The notes below the pieces were generated by a model. The model ran no database searches and was not told the origin of the DNA. It was given only the letters and a program-made list of their open reading frames with translations. Shown in pieces: positions 36,596-45,717 of a stretch of DNA of 64,000 bases. Origin of the DNA: Geofilum rubicundum JCM 15548 (GTDB lineage: Bacteria; Bacteroidota; Bacteroidia; Bacteroidales; Marinilabiliaceae); assembly GCF_000974365.1 (NCBI RefSeq), contig NZ_BAZW01000008.1, positions 83,267 through 147,266 on the forward strand, written 5' to 3'. The translations under genes were made by a program, and so were the position numbers. The stretch's first letter is position 1, and each line of letters begins with the position of its first letter.

Positions 36596-37153
36596 ATGGT
36601 GGGTAAATCGAGAGAGGAGGATTTGGAAATACTGAGAGGGTGCCTTGACAATGACAGAAAGGCGCAGAAACTGCTCTATCAAAAACATTTTAAAGTAATG
36701 TTTCAGATTTGCCTTTCCTATACGGGTGACAGAGACGAGGCGAAGGATATTTTGCAGGAAGCTTTTATCAAAGTGTTTACCCATCTTGAAAAGTTTAATT
36801 CAAAAAACTCTTTGGAAGGGTGGATAAGACGCATTGTTACCAATACGGCCATCGATTTCTTTAGAAAGCAGAAAAGACTCGTTTTCTTAGATGATTTCCC
36901 GGATGAACCGGACGATGAAGAAAGGGGGAGTTTTACTTTTCAGCACCTTACAAATGACGTGATACTCCATTACATCAAAAAGCTGCCAGAAGGTGCCAGG
37001 GTTGTTTTTAATCTATTTGCCGTCGAAGGACTGGCCCATAAAGAAATTGCAAAAATACTGAGTATTACAGAAGGAACTTCCAAATCGCAATACAAAAGGG
37101 CGCGCCATCTGTTAAAGAAATGGCTGAACGATTATGAATTGAGCAAGCAATGA
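36596..37153 (+). CDS. ECF-type RNA polymerase sigma factor
   Basis: 185 residues with region 2 (LLYQKHFKVMFQICLSYTGD, RDEAKDILQEAFIKVF) and region 4 (LPEGARVVFNLFAVEGLAHK, EIAKILSITEGTSKSQYKRA). It lacks region 3, as expected for ECF (group 4) sigma factors, and falls with the Bacteroidota sigma-70 family members that respond to envelope or surface signals. Its stop overlaps the next ATG (ATGA at 37150-37153), so it is translationally coupled to a putative anti-sigma protein. Confidence 0.92.
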   Translation: MVGKSREEDLEILRGCLDNDRKAQKLLYQKHFKVMFQICLSYTGDRDEAKDILQEAFIKVFTHLEKFNSKNSLEGWIRRIVTNTAIDFFRKQKRLVFLDDFPDEPDDEERGSFTFQHLTNDVILHYIKKLPEGARVVFNLFAVEGLAHKEIAKILSITEGTSKSQYKRARHLLKKWLNDYELSKQ

Positions 37154-38445
37154 CAAAAAGCAAGTTTGACATAGCATACAATAAGTGGCTTCAGCAAGTT
37201 GACGTTGATGAGGGCGACAGCTTATGGAACGCATTGGAGGATGAGTTGGACTTTATGGAGACCTGGGATCATATCTCTGCCAAATTGGATGAGACAAAAC
37301 CTCAGAAGGGCAGGTTGCTACCCATGAGATTCCTGAAAAGGATGGCGGCAGTCGCTGCCATTTTGCTGCTTCTCTTTTTTCCGGTCAGATACTTATTAAA
37401 ACAGCCGGAGCAACCTAACATGGCAAAAGAGCAGGGTCAGGAGGTTTCGGAAAAGAAGATGGGTACATCACAAGAGGTCGGTCCTGTTGCATCAAAGCTG
37501 GGTGAAGCCGACGCTGAGGAAGGGTTGGAAGGCTTGGAAGTGGCACAAGTGACCATAGCCGGAATCCCTGTAGAAGCTGATGCTCTCAGCATTGATGCCT
37601 ATAGTGAGGTGCCCTCACCCCGGCTCTCTGCTGATTTCATCCTAAAATCGGAAGACGGCGCCATTGAGGATAGCGTTATTCGTTTGGAGCGTTTAGCTTT
37701 AGAAGGTTTGCAAAGCCCATCTTTTAATGTCAAAAGGCTTTTGATCAGCCAGGATGATATGATCCTGCCCCATCTGACAGAAACAGATTATTCTTATTTT
37801 ACATCGTCTGAAAAATCTCCCGAATTGTCAGTTTCCTCTTCCTCTTTGAGAATTGTTGATGCGGGCTTAGTGTATGGATATAAAAATACCTGGTTATTAA
37901 ACTATGAGACCAGAAATGGTTTAAACCCAAGCAAATTGGGGAGCGTTCAGCCAACGTTCAGACAAGATATGGGTATTGCATCGACCTTTGAATTATTTAG
38001 GCGTCATCTGGTTGGTCTGGAGTTTTTTTGGAAGGCAGAATCTGGTCAGGACTATCAGCAATACGTCAATGCCCGTTTTGTGGATAAAAACATTCAACTG
38101 GATTACCTAAAGCTGCAAACCTTTTATTGTTATGAAAACAAGATGCTTCCCGGACAAATCCTTCTGGGCGGGTATGCTGCAAGGCTCACAATGGCCGAAG
38201 AGCAAATCGCGGAAAGTTCTTTTGGGGTTAATGACCGTTATAATGACTTTGATTATGGATTGCTGGCCGGGTATCAGGTGCATGTTCCCATCGCCAAAAG
38301 GATTGTATTTAAACCAAGTATTCGATTTAATTATAATCTGGTTAATATGTTTGAAGGGGATGAGATGATTCCCGGTAATTTAAAGGATACCCGAAACCTG
38401 GCGGCGAGCTTTAATTTTTCCTTATCTTATAAGTTCGACCTGTAG
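37150..38445 (+). CDS. Putative anti-sigma protein with a C-terminal barrel-like domain
   Basis: 431 residues. Position and layout suggest an anti-sigma factor: a short cytosolic N-terminus (about 1-60, with WDHISAKLDE) and a single helix at 65-79 (MAAVAAILLLLFFPV). A linker of about 120 residues follows. The last 200 residues consist of alternating strands (TWLLNYETRNGL, LAASFNFSLSYKFDL) like a PorT/OmpA-size outer-membrane barrel. An inner-membrane helix plus a barrel-like C-terminus in one chain is odd; the C-terminal part may be a periplasmic beta domain instead. No classical zinc-binding anti-sigma motif (HxxxCxxC) is present. Confidence 0.6.
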   Translation: MTKSKFDIAYNKWLQQVDVDEGDSLWNALEDELDFMETWDHISAKLDETKPQKGRLLPMRFLKRMAAVAAILLLLFFPVRYLLKQPEQPNMAKEQGQEVSEKKMGTSQEVGPVASKLGEADAEEGLEGLEVAQVTIAGIPVEADALSIDAYSEVPSPRLSADFILKSEDGAIEDSVIRLERLALEGLQSPSFNVKRLLISQDDMILPHLTETDYSYFTSSEKSPELSVSSSSLRIVDAGLVYGYKNTWLLNYETRNGLNPSKLGSVQPTFRQDMGIASTFELFRRHLVGLEFFWKAESGQDYQQYVNARFVDKNIQLDYLKLQTFYCYENKMLPGQILLGGYAARLTMAEEQIAESSFGVNDRYNDFDYGLLAGYQVHVPIAKRIVFKPSIRFNYNLVNMFEGDEMIPGNLKDTRNLAASFNFSLSYKFDL

Positions 38446-38552
38446 GGTAATTATTTTTTTTAAAATAATGAGTACACGCTTACCACCTTTCAAAATGTTC
38501 CCGTCTTATTAGTAGAAGCAAATGAATATTTTCTAACGTAAAACTAATAGAG

Positions 38553-39296
38553 ATGAAAGCACTCAATGTATTTAAAGCCGTGATAGTGTTAGCTATAACG
38601 GTATTTCTGATTTCTTGTGAAAAAGAGGATGATAACCTTAAGAATCAAACAGCCATTAAATTTGAAGCCAACAGTCAAGCCCTTAAATCGGCTCAATTAA
38701 AAAGTGCCAGTGCGGCCGAAGTGGCGATTGAAAGCTTTAAAATCAACATTGAAGAAATTGAAATAGAGTTTAACGACGATGACCCTATGTTTTTGTCAGA
38801 TTCTGTTGCTACCGATTATGAATTGGAAGGTCCCTTTGAGGTGGATCTTATGATGGATGGCAGCGCGCTTGAAACAACCGTTGTCAATAACGTCGAATTG
38901 CCATCAGCCGCCTACGATGAGATTGAGTTTGAATTCAGAGAGAGTGAAAACGCCATTTCCATGATGTATGGAAAATCCATATTGGTTGAGGGTACCATTG
39001 ATGGCACGCCCTTTATCTTCTGGTCAGATGAAGAAATGGAGGTTGAAATTGAATTTGAAGAGCTCGTTGATCTGGATGAAGCCAGCAGGGCCGTATTAAC
39101 GGTATCGTTTGATATAGCCTCCCTGTTTAATCCTGCTATGGGCGGCATAGATATTTCATCTGCCATGGATGCCAATGAAAATGGCATTATTGAAATATAT
39201 CCTGAAAGCCCCGATGGAAACAGTGATTTGGCTGAAATGGTATGGGAAAAGCTCGAGGTCATCATTGAAGCCTTCGAAGACAAGTATGATGATTAG
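38553..39296 (+). CDS. Lipoprotein of the ECF sigma cassette (second)
   Basis: 247 residues with lipobox FLISC followed by EKEDDN, then a very acidic beta-like protein (IEEIEIEFNDDDPMFLSDSV, DEEMEVEIEFEELVDLDEAS). It resembles the first cassette lipoprotein in plan: a VAIE-start, a FLS segment, an acidic region and similar size. It is therefore probably a distant paralogue of DUF4382-like type. It follows the anti-sigma gene by 107 bases and ends at a strong terminator, closing the four-gene unit. Confidence 0.65.
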   Translation: MKALNVFKAVIVLAITVFLISCEKEDDNLKNQTAIKFEANSQALKSAQLKSASAAEVAIESFKINIEEIEIEFNDDDPMFLSDSVATDYELEGPFEVDLMMDGSALETTVVNNVELPSAAYDEIEFEFRESENAISMMYGKSILVEGTIDGTPFIFWSDEEMEVEIEFEELVDLDEASRAVLTVSFDIASLFNPAMGGIDISSAMDANENGIIEIYPESPDGNSDLAEMVWEKLEVIIEAFEDKYDD

Positions 39297-39327
39297 AGTT
39301 GGTTGAATTTCAATGAAGTAGTATAAT

Positions 39328-39361
39328 AAAAGGCCTGACAATAAAAATTGTCAGGCCTTTT
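39328..39361. terminator. Bidirectional intrinsic terminator
   Basis: A 15-bp perfect stem (AAAAGGCCTGACAAT and its complement) with an AAAA loop. The symmetric A/T flanks let it serve the lipoprotein (+) and the tRNA-Leu (-). Confidence 0.88.
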
Positions 39362-39364
39362 AAG

Positions 39365-39448
39365 TACCCAGAGCCGGGATCGAACCGGCACAGGGGTGAA
39401 CCTACTGGTGTTTGAGACCAGCGCGTCTACCAATTCCGCCATCTGGGC
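39365..39448 (-). tRNA. tRNA-Leu (CAA anticodon)
   Basis: 84 bases folding as a class II tRNA with a long variable arm. Acceptor GCCCAGA pairs with TCTGGGT. The anticodon stem-loop is CTGGT-CTCAAAC-ACCAG, giving anticodon CAA for UUG. The T arm is GCCGG-TTCGATC-CCGGC. The 3' end continues with A then CTTA, so CCA is not encoded. Confidence 0.95.
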
Positions 39449-39538
39449 AAACCTCTTTAAGATTTTTGCGTGGCAAAGATATGGTTTTGCCCCTTTTATT
39501 CCAAACAAAAATGCACTTTAGAAAGGGATTAATTTCAT

Positions 39539-39546
39539 TATTTTTG
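39539..39546 (+). promoter_or_regulatory. Bacteroidota -7 element for recO
   Basis: TATTTTTG fits TAnnTTTG, 20 bases before the recO ATG. Confidence 0.45.
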
Positions 39547-39566
39547 CAACGGCTTAATAATCTGGC

Positions 39567-40292
39567 ATGATACATAAATCAAGAGGAATTGTTTTAACCC
39601 ATACGCGCTATGGTGAAACCAGCGCCATTGTGCATATCTATACCACTGTGTTTGGCATGCAGAGTTATATGGTGAATGGTGCCTATGGAAAAAAGAAGAA
39701 GGGGAATATTGTTTTGATGCAACCATTGAGTCTTCTTGATCTGGAAGTGTACCATCATGAAAACAGGGACATACATCGCATTAAGGAGTTTCGTCTGGGT
39801 AGGGTGTTGTCGCATATCCCCTATTCACAAACCCGGCGTGCACAGGCTTTTTTGCTGACAGAAATATTAAGTCGTGTGCTCAGGGGAGAAGGCATCAATC
39901 CCCCATTGTTTCATTTTATAGAAGAGTCCATTGGCATTCTGGACTCTGATCAGGCCGGATTGGAAAACTTTCACATTTGGTTCTTGTTTCAACTCACGCG
40001 GTTTTTGGGTTTTCAACCCCACGATAATTACAGTGAAGAAATGGCCTGGTTTGATTTGACAGAGGGCTGCTTTGTGAGTGGCGAACCAGCACATCCCCAT
40101 TATTTGTCTTCCGAATTGAGTCTTCGCATGCACCGTATGGCCCATCTCGAGAGAAAGGATTTACCGGCCATAGCCGGTAATGTGAATGAGCGGCGACAAC
40201 TGCTGGAAGCTTTGGTCTTGTTTTACGAGCTTCATCAACCTGGTGTGGGTAAGATTCGATCCCTCAGTGTCTTGAGAGATCTCTTTCAATAG
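39567..40292 (+). CDS. recO: DNA repair protein RecO
   Basis: 241 residues. The N-terminal OB-fold begins MIHKSRGIVLTHTRYGETSA, the typical RecO start, followed by the helical C-terminal domain. RecO loads RecA onto SSB-coated DNA in the RecFOR pathway and anneals complementary strands. The zinc-binding cysteines of some RecO proteins are absent (FDLTEGCFVSGEPAHPHYLS keeps one Cys), as in other Bacteroidota. Monocistronic. Confidence 0.9.
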   Translation: MIHKSRGIVLTHTRYGETSAIVHIYTTVFGMQSYMVNGAYGKKKKGNIVLMQPLSLLDLEVYHHENRDIHRIKEFRLGRVLSHIPYSQTRRAQAFLLTEILSRVLRGEGINPPLFHFIEESIGILDSDQAGLENFHIWFLFQLTRFLGFQPHDNYSEEMAWFDLTEGCFVSGEPAHPHYLSSELSLRMHRMAHLERKDLPAIAGNVNERRQLLEALVLFYELHQPGVGKIRSLSVLRDLFQ

Positions 40293-40484
40293 CGCCTCTT
40301 TTTGGCAGGGCAAATGACGCCTTTTTTCCTGCAATTTGAAGAAAGCGTTGGAATATTTGACCAGTGACCCCTAATGGTGGTGTCATCTGAGTATTGCACA
40401 GGATAAAGGATGGTGATATTACGTGCAATTGTCCAAAAATGGCGGTAAATTTGTTTAAGGTAGCACACATCAAATACCTTAATC

Positions 40485-41375
40485 ATGATTTATTCAAAAC
40501 TTTTTTCCATAGATTTGGGCCTCGTGGCCACCTTAAGTGAAAATGCCCGATTAGCAGGAGCCATTGATTTAGCGGGTAATTACTTGTCGGACGATCTTCC
40601 ATCTACTATTGCCTCTGATTTAAAAAATTTGCCCGATGATGTATTTAACCGGATAGTTTCCACTTACGGTCTGATTGAGTTACGCCAGGAAATTTCGCAT
40701 AAGATGCGTTCCCAATATGACCGGGCCTACTGCCCCGAAACCGAAATCACCATTACCAATGGTGCCAATCAAGCCTTATTTGCGGCCATGACCGCCTTTT
40801 TGGGCGAAGGGGATGAGGTGATTCTTTTTGAACCGGCTGCCGAGAATTACTTGCCCATTATCATGTTGAGTGGTGCCCGCCCTGTTTATGTGTCGCTTAA
40901 AGGGCCTGATTTTCATATTGATTGGGAAGAAGTAACGCGCATGGTCACCGCTAACACCAAAATGATCATTATCAATACACCACACAACCCTACCGGCATG
41001 GTTTTGTCGGAGCTCGACATGTTGCGCTTGCAAAAGGTAATCAATGGTACCCGGATTTTGGTGTTGAGTGATGAGTGTTTAGAACATCTGATATACGATG
41101 GGGCCTCGCACCAGAGTGTGGCCTTGTATCCCAAATTGGCTGAGTGCAGCATCATTGTCAACTCCATGGCCCAAAGTTGTCGGGTTGCCTGGCCCGTGGG
41201 TTACTGTGCTGCGCCTGCCGAACTGATGAAACAGATTAGGTCCATTTTGCATGTAACCGATGGGGGACATTTTGCACCCCTGCAAATGTTGCTGGCGCAG
41301 TGCCTGGGTCAAAAAGACATCTACCGGGCTTGTCTCAGCACTATTGCCAGAAGCGCGACCGCTTTAATGAAATGA
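40485..41375 (+). CDS. Class I/II aminotransferase-like protein, N-terminal fragment (frameshifted; catalytic Lys not conserved)
   Basis: A fold-type I PLP enzyme related to methionine/kynurenine-type aminotransferases. Seen are ITITNGANQALFAAMTAFL, IIINTPHNPTGMVLSE (cofactor-contacting Asn) and ILVLSDECLEHLIYDG (Asp that pairs with the pyridine N). Where the family has S-F-G-K-T with the PLP Lys, this protein reads NSMAQSCRVAWPVGYC, with Gln instead of Lys. The frame ends in CLSTIARSATALMK after IYRA; one extra G or C at 41326-41329 restores GLSQHYCQKRDRFNEMM from the next entry. It is either a catalytically dead homologue or a decaying gene. Confidence 0.75.
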   Translation: MIYSKLFSIDLGLVATLSENARLAGAIDLAGNYLSDDLPSTIASDLKNLPDDVFNRIVSTYGLIELRQEISHKMRSQYDRAYCPETEITITNGANQALFAAMTAFLGEGDEVILFEPAAENYLPIIMLSGARPVYVSLKGPDFHIDWEEVTRMVTANTKMIIINTPHNPTGMVLSELDMLRLQKVINGTRILVLSDECLEHLIYDGASHQSVALYPKLAECSIIVNSMAQSCRVAWPVGYCAAPAELMKQIRSILHVTDGGHFAPLQMLLAQCLGQKDIYRACLSTIARSATALMK

Positions 41376-41623
41376 TGACCGAGCGCACCCGTTTTGTCCC
41401 TGTTCCAACCAGCGGTACTTGCTACCAGTTGTACAGTTATGCCAAAATATCTGATGAGCGGGATAAAGATTTTGCCAAACGATTGTTTGATGATTATGGA
41501 GTGGCTACCGTTCCTTTCAGCACCTTCTTTCACGAAAAGCAAAAGCGGACCTTCCTTCGTTTTAATTTTTGTCGCCCCGATGATCTGGTGGATAGGGCAG
41601 TAGAGGCATTGAGCCGCCTTTGA
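41300..41623 (+). CDS. Aminotransferase-like protein, C-terminal fragment (frameshifted)
   Basis: From about 41330 this frame carries the small domain of the aminotransferase: QKRDRFNEMMTERTRFVPVP, TCYQLYSYAKISDERDKDFA and the end region FLRFNFCRPDDLVDRAVEAL with the substrate-binding Arg (LRFNF). Residues before 41330 are out-of-frame. With the preceding part the corrected protein is about 380 residues, the normal size. Confidence 0.7.
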   Translation: MPGSKRHLPGLSQHYCQKRDRFNEMMTERTRFVPVPTSGTCYQLYSYAKISDERDKDFAKRLFDDYGVATVPFSTFFHEKQKRTFLRFNFCRPDDLVDRAVEALSRL

Positions 41624-41705
41624 TACTTTCCGTATCAAAATTTGAAATCTTACGAAATTTACCCTATTTTTACACATCCCAAACAGCAGGTGAACTGCCC
41701 CGTAT

Positions 41706-41777
41706 GGCCTCATAGTTCAAGGGATAGAACGGAAGTTTCCTAAACTTCAGATTCAGGTTCGAGTCCTGGTGAGGCTA
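41706..41777 (+). tRNA. tRNA-Arg (CCT anticodon)
   Basis: Acceptor GGCCTCA pairs with TGAGGCT, with G-T as the first pair. The D arm is GTTC...GAAC. Anticodon stem-loop GAAGT-TTCCTAA-ACTTC gives anticodon CCT for AGG. The T arm is TCAGG-TTCGAGT-CCTGG. Discriminator A, and no CCA encoded. Confidence 0.95.
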
Positions 41778-41779
41778 CA

Positions 41780-41816
41780 AAAAAAAGAGCTGCCCTTTGG
41801 GACAGCTCTTTTTTTT
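41780..41816. terminator. Bidirectional intrinsic terminator
   Basis: The stem GAGCTGCCC/GGGACAGCTC (one bulged A) is flanked by A8 and T8 runs. It lies between tRNA-Arg (+) and sdhB (-) and serves both. Confidence 0.85.
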
Positions 41817-41833
41817 GAAATGACCTGAAGGTC

Positions 41834-42589
41834 TTAGTCTTTGATTTTGGCCGTTAAATACTCGCGGTTGAGGCGAGAGATGTTGGCCAGTGAAATGCCT
41901 TTGGGGCATTCTACTTCGCAGGCACCTGTGTTGGTACAGTTACCAAAGCCGAGCTCATCCATGCGGGCCACCATGTTTTTGGCACGGCGGGCAGCTTCTA
42001 CTTTACCTTGTGGTAACAGGGATAACTGGCTCACTTTGGCAGAGACAAACAGCATGGCCGAGCCGTTTTTACAGGCGGCCACACAGGCACCACAACCAAT
42101 ACAGGATGCTGCATCCATGGCCTCATCACCTGCATCTTTGGAAATAGGCAGGGCATTGGCATCGGGCACACCACCGGTGTTGACCGATACGTAACCACCT
42201 GCTGCAATGATTTTGTCAAAGGCTGTGCGGTCCACGATCAGGTCTTTGATGACCGGGAAGCCGGCTGAACGCCATGGCTCAATGGTAATGGTTTCGCCAT
42301 CCTTGAACTTACGCATGTGCAACTGGCAGGTGGTAATGTCATCATCGGGTCCGTGGGGGCGACCGTTGATGTACATGGAGCACATGCCGCAAATACCTTC
42401 GCGACAATCGTGATCGAAAGCGATCGGCTCTTTGCCTTCGTTGACCAACTGCTCGTTCAGGATGTCCATCATCTCAAGGAACGAGCTGTCTGTTGAAATA
42501 TTATCCAGTTTGAAGGTTTCAAAGCGCCCTTTGTCGCGGGCGTCTTGTTGTCTCCATACTTTAAGTTTGATATTTATATTGTTTTCCAT
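41834..42589 (-). CDS. sdhB: Succinate dehydrogenase/fumarate reductase iron-sulfur subunit
   Basis: 251 residues. The N-terminal ferredoxin domain has [2Fe-2S] cysteines in [19 protein letters not shown] and ITTCQLH. The C-terminal domain holds [15 protein letters not shown] and [16 protein letters not shown] for the 4Fe-4S and 3Fe-4S clusters. It passes electrons between the flavoprotein and the quinone-binding cytochrome b. It is the third gene of a minus-strand sdhC-sdhA-sdhB operon of the B type found in Bacteroidota, which in fermentative members runs as a fumarate reductase. Confidence 0.96.
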   Translation of the reverse strand: MENNINIKLKVWRQQDARDKGRFETFKLDNISTDSSFLEMMDILNEQLVNEGKEPIAFDHDCREGICGMCSMYINGRPHGPDDDITTCQLHMRKFKDGETITIEPWRSAGFPVIKDLIVDRTAFDKIIAAGGYVSVNTGGVPDANALPISKDAGDEAMDAASCIGCGACVAACKNGSAMLFVSAKVSQLSLLPQGKVEAARRAKNMVARMDELGFGNCTNTGACEVECPKGISLANISRLNREYLTAKIKD

Positions 42590-42626
42590 GATTAAACTCC
42601 ATTAAATAAGTTGAATTGGCTGACCA

Positions 42627-44567
42627 TTACTTGTAATTACGCTGAACCAGGGGAACCTCTATGAAATCGAGCTTCTCTTCATGTTTCACAGGCTCCTTGT
42701 CAGTTCCCTGATATTCCCAGCATGACACGTAAGCGTATTGCTCATCGTGGCGCAAAGCTTCTCCTTCAGGTGTCTGGTGTTCTTCACGGAAGTGACCGCC
42801 GCACGACTCTTCACGGGCCAGTGCATCCAGGGCCATTAGTTCGCCAATTTCAATAAAGTCGGCCACCCGGTTGGCTTTTTCAAGTTCAACGTTCATACCA
42901 TCATTGGAACCGGGGATGCGGACATTGCTCCAGAATTCTTTTTTGATGGCACGAATTTTTTCAATGGCATTTTCCAGGCCTTCCTTGTTGCGGCCCATAC
43001 CTACGAAATCCCACATGACCAATCCAAGCTCCTTGTGGAGACTGTCCACCGAGCGCTGTCCGTTAATGGAAAGCAGTTGATTCAGGCGGTCTTGTGATTC
43101 CTTTTCGGCTTCAATGAATTCTTTTTCTTCGCCCGTCATGCGAGGCGTGGCGATGTCATCTGCCAGATAGTTCTGTATGGTGTAGGGCAGCACAAAATAG
43201 CCATCGGCCAATCCCTGCATCAAAGCAGAGGCGCCCAAACGATTGGCTCCGTGGTCAGAGAAGTTGGCCTCTCCGGCACAGAACAATCCGGGAACGGAGG
43301 TTTGCAATTCGTAATCGACCCAGATGCCGCCCATGGTGTAGTGAATGGCCGGATAGATCATCATGGGGGTGTCGTATGGATTGTCGTCCACGATTTTCTC
43401 ATACATCTGGAAAAGGTTGCCGTAACGGGCACGGATGGTATCCTCTCCCAAACGCTCAATGGACTCTTTAAAATCGAGGTAAACAGCCAGACCGGTGTTA
43501 CCCACGCCATAACCCGCATCGCAACGCTCTTTGGCGGCCCGTGAGGCGACGTCACGAGGCACCAGGTTACCAAAGGCAGGATATCTGCGCTCGAGGTAAT
43601 AATCGCGGTCGGCTTCTGCAATTTGGGTCGGCTTTAGTTTGCCGGCACGAATGGCTTCGGCATCTTCTTTTTTCTTGGGCACCCAGATACGTCCATCGTT
43701 ACGCAGGGACTCTGACATCAAAGTCAGCTTGCTCTGAAACTCGCCATGTACCGGGATACAGGTGGGGTGAATTTGTGCAAAACAAGGGTTGGCAAACATG
43801 GCCCCTTTTTTATAGGCTTGCAAGGCGGCTGAGCCGTTGGAACCCATGGCGTTGGTCGACAGGAAAAAAGTATTGCCATAACCACCGGTGGCCAATACAA
43901 CGGCGTGACCAAAGTGGCGCTGGGTTTTGCCGGTGATTAAATCACGGGTAATAATTCCGCGTGCCTTGCCATCTACCATAACGATGTTAACCAGCTCGTT
44001 GCGGGTGTATAAGGTCACGGTTTTTTTCTCCACCTGACGCATCAGAGCCTGGTAGGCACCCAGTAGCAATTGCTGACCGGTCTGTCCCTTGGCATAGAAG
44101 GTACGACTCACCTGTGCACCACCAAACGAGCGGTTGTCGAGCAAGCCCCCATATTCACGGGCAAAGGGTACGCCTTGAGCCACGCACTGATCGATGATGG
44201 AATTACTGACCTCCGCCAAACGGTAAACGTTGGCCTCACGGGCACGGTAGTCACCACCTTTAACGGTATCATAAAACAAGCGGTAGACCGAGTCACCATC
44301 GTTGGGGTAGTTCTTGGCCGCATTGATACCACCCTGAGCGGCAATGGAGTGGGCCCTGCGAGGCGAATCCTGGATGGTGAAGGCTTTGACGTTGAAGCCC
44401 ATTTCTCCAAATGAAGCAGCGGCCGAAGCACCTGCCAGACCGGTTCCAACTACAATAATGTCCAGTTTTCTTTTATTTGAAGGGTTCACCAATTTTTGGT
44501 GAGCTTTATAGTTTGTCCACTTTTGGGCCATGGGGCCTTGTGGAATCTTTGCATCTATTTTTACCAT
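42627..44567 (-). CDS. sdhA: Succinate dehydrogenase/fumarate reductase flavoprotein subunit
   Basis: 646 residues, the size of B-type (Bacillus/Wolinella-like) flavoproteins. The FAD-binding Rossmann start is [20 protein letters not shown]. The covalent-FAD His lies in [18 protein letters not shown]. Active-site segments are [20 protein letters not shown] and [14 protein letters not shown]. It interconverts succinate and fumarate on the cytosolic face of the membrane. It is 37 bases upstream of sdhB and 20 bases downstream of sdhC. Confidence 0.97.
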   Translation of the reverse strand: MVKIDAKIPQGPMAQKWTNYKAHQKLVNPSNKRKLDIIVVGTGLAGASAAASFGEMGFNVKAFTIQDSPRRAHSIAAQGGINAAKNYPNDGDSVYRLFYDTVKGGDYRAREANVYRLAEVSNSIIDQCVAQGVPFAREYGGLLDNRSFGGAQVSRTFYAKGQTGQQLLLGAYQALMRQVEKKTVTLYTRNELVNIVMVDGKARGIITRDLITGKTQRHFGHAVVLATGGYGNTFFLSTNAMGSNGSAALQAYKKGAMFANPCFAQIHPTCIPVHGEFQSKLTLMSESLRNDGRIWVPKKKEDAEAIRAGKLKPTQIAEADRDYYLERRYPAFGNLVPRDVASRAAKERCDAGYGVGNTGLAVYLDFKESIERLGEDTIRARYGNLFQMYEKIVDDNPYDTPMMIYPAIHYTMGGIWVDYELQTSVPGLFCAGEANFSDHGANRLGASALMQGLADGYFVLPYTIQNYLADDIATPRMTGEEKEFIEAEKESQDRLNQLLSINGQRSVDSLHKELGLVMWDFVGMGRNKEGLENAIEKIRAIKKEFWSNVRIPGSNDGMNVELEKANRVADFIEIGELMALDALAREESCGGHFREEHQTPEGEALRHDEQYAYVSCWEYQGTDKEPVKHEEKLDFIEVPLVQRNYK

Positions 44568-44587
44568 AATCTCCGGTGATTAAAAAA

Positions 44588-45289
44588 TTAACCTTGATAG
44601 AAAAAGTATTGTAACAGCGCGATGAGTGAAAAGCCAAGTCCCACTATCCAGGCATAGTATTGCCCTACTGTATTGAGGCGTGTGCGCCATAGTTCGTTGC
44701 TGAAACCAATGGACTGCAAGGAGGACCAGAAACCGTGAGACAGGTGAAGTGCCAGACCTATTCCGGCTACCACATACACAATCATGATCCAGAGATAGCT
44801 AAAGGTGGCATTAACCAGGCGGTAGGCATTTTCTACTTCTGTGTCAACACCGGCTATGCTCACGATCGTGTGATCGAGCAAGGGGTCTCCGGTGACTTTC
44901 ATTTTTACCCAAAAGTGTGCCATGTGCAATACCAGAAAAGCCAAAATGGTGAGACCCAAAACCAACATGTTTTTAGAGGCCCAGGTCACGCCGGTGGTCT
45001 TGTTGCCGGAGGCATACCTGCTGTTACCACGTGCTTTGCGGTTTTGAATGGTTAGTACGATGCCCCATACGATGTGAACCAGAAATCCGACTCCCAATAG
45101 GGGCTCCATAATTCTAATGGCCGGATTGGTGGCCATGAAATGGGCAGCTGCGTTGAAGGTGTCACCACCATCAGGCACCAGCAAAAGCGAATTCACCGCC
45201 AGGTGAACCAGCAAAAACATCATCAGGAAAAGTCCTGACAATCCCATCAGCAACTTCTTCCCGATGGAAGAACTCAGTAAACTGCTCAT
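44588..45289 (-). CDS. sdhC: Succinate dehydrogenase/fumarate reductase cytochrome b subunit (single-anchor B type)
   Basis: 233 residues with five membrane helices, the length and topology of the di-heme cytochrome b of B-type complexes. Candidate axial His residues are seen in MFLLVHLAVN, GFLVHIVWG, LVLHMAHFWV and LALHLSHGFW. A single anchor subunit explains the absence of sdhD. It is the first gene of the operon; a candidate promoter lies about 185 bases upstream at 45473. Confidence 0.95.
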   Translation of the reverse strand: MSSLLSSSIGKKLLMGLSGLFLMMFLLVHLAVNSLLLVPDGGDTFNAAAHFMATNPAIRIMEPLLGVGFLVHIVWGIVLTIQNRKARGNSRYASGNKTTGVTWASKNMLVLGLTILAFLVLHMAHFWVKMKVTGDPLLDHTIVSIAGVDTEVENAYRLVNATFSYLWIMIVYVVAGIGLALHLSHGFWSSLQSIGFSNELWRTRLNTVGQYYAWIVGLGFSLIALLQYFFYQG

Positions 45290-45717
45290 AAAGATTCTGT
45301 TTAAATTTATTATGTCTATTGTTTAATTGTTTTGTGTCTTTCGCATTTGTTCCCTTTGCCAATGATGGCTCGTTTTAGTTTCAAAGGCCTGTTGGTAAAC
45401 GAATGGCATTATTTTAATTGGTCGTCATTCGGTTATGGCATGATTGCAACATACACGAGCCGTTTGGCGCTGCAAATGTACTCGCTTAGCGCACTATTTA
45501 AAAATAATATAAAGAAAAAGTTCTTTATTTATATCAGGTCTAATTTGATGGCGGAATCGCTGAAACACATATTGGATTGAGTTAACATATTTTGGGATTA
45601 AGAGGTGGTTTTGTGACACAAATCACAAAAAGGATAAAAAAGTCCGGTTTAAAAGTAAGGTTTTTTAGGGATTGGTCAAAGGATAAAAAAATGTTTTGCA
45701 ACAGAAAAAATGGACCC
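45290..45717. other. Intergenic region with the sdhCAB promoter
   Basis: 428 bases between the PorT-like gene (ends 45718) and sdhC, both on the minus strand. The only clear element is the minus-strand promoter at 45473-45480, giving a long leader. A plus-strand open frame at 45332-45580 has no family features. Confidence 0.45.
45473..45480 (-). promoter_or_regulatory. Bacteroidota -7 element for sdhCAB
   Basis: On the minus strand the bases read TACATTTG, a TAnnTTTG match. It predicts a leader of about 175 bases before sdhC. Confidence 0.4.

Noticed and set aside
45332..45580. Plus-strand open frame of 82 codons upstream of sdhC
   Set aside because: No family features, irregular composition, and it overlaps the predicted minus-strand sdhCAB promoter.
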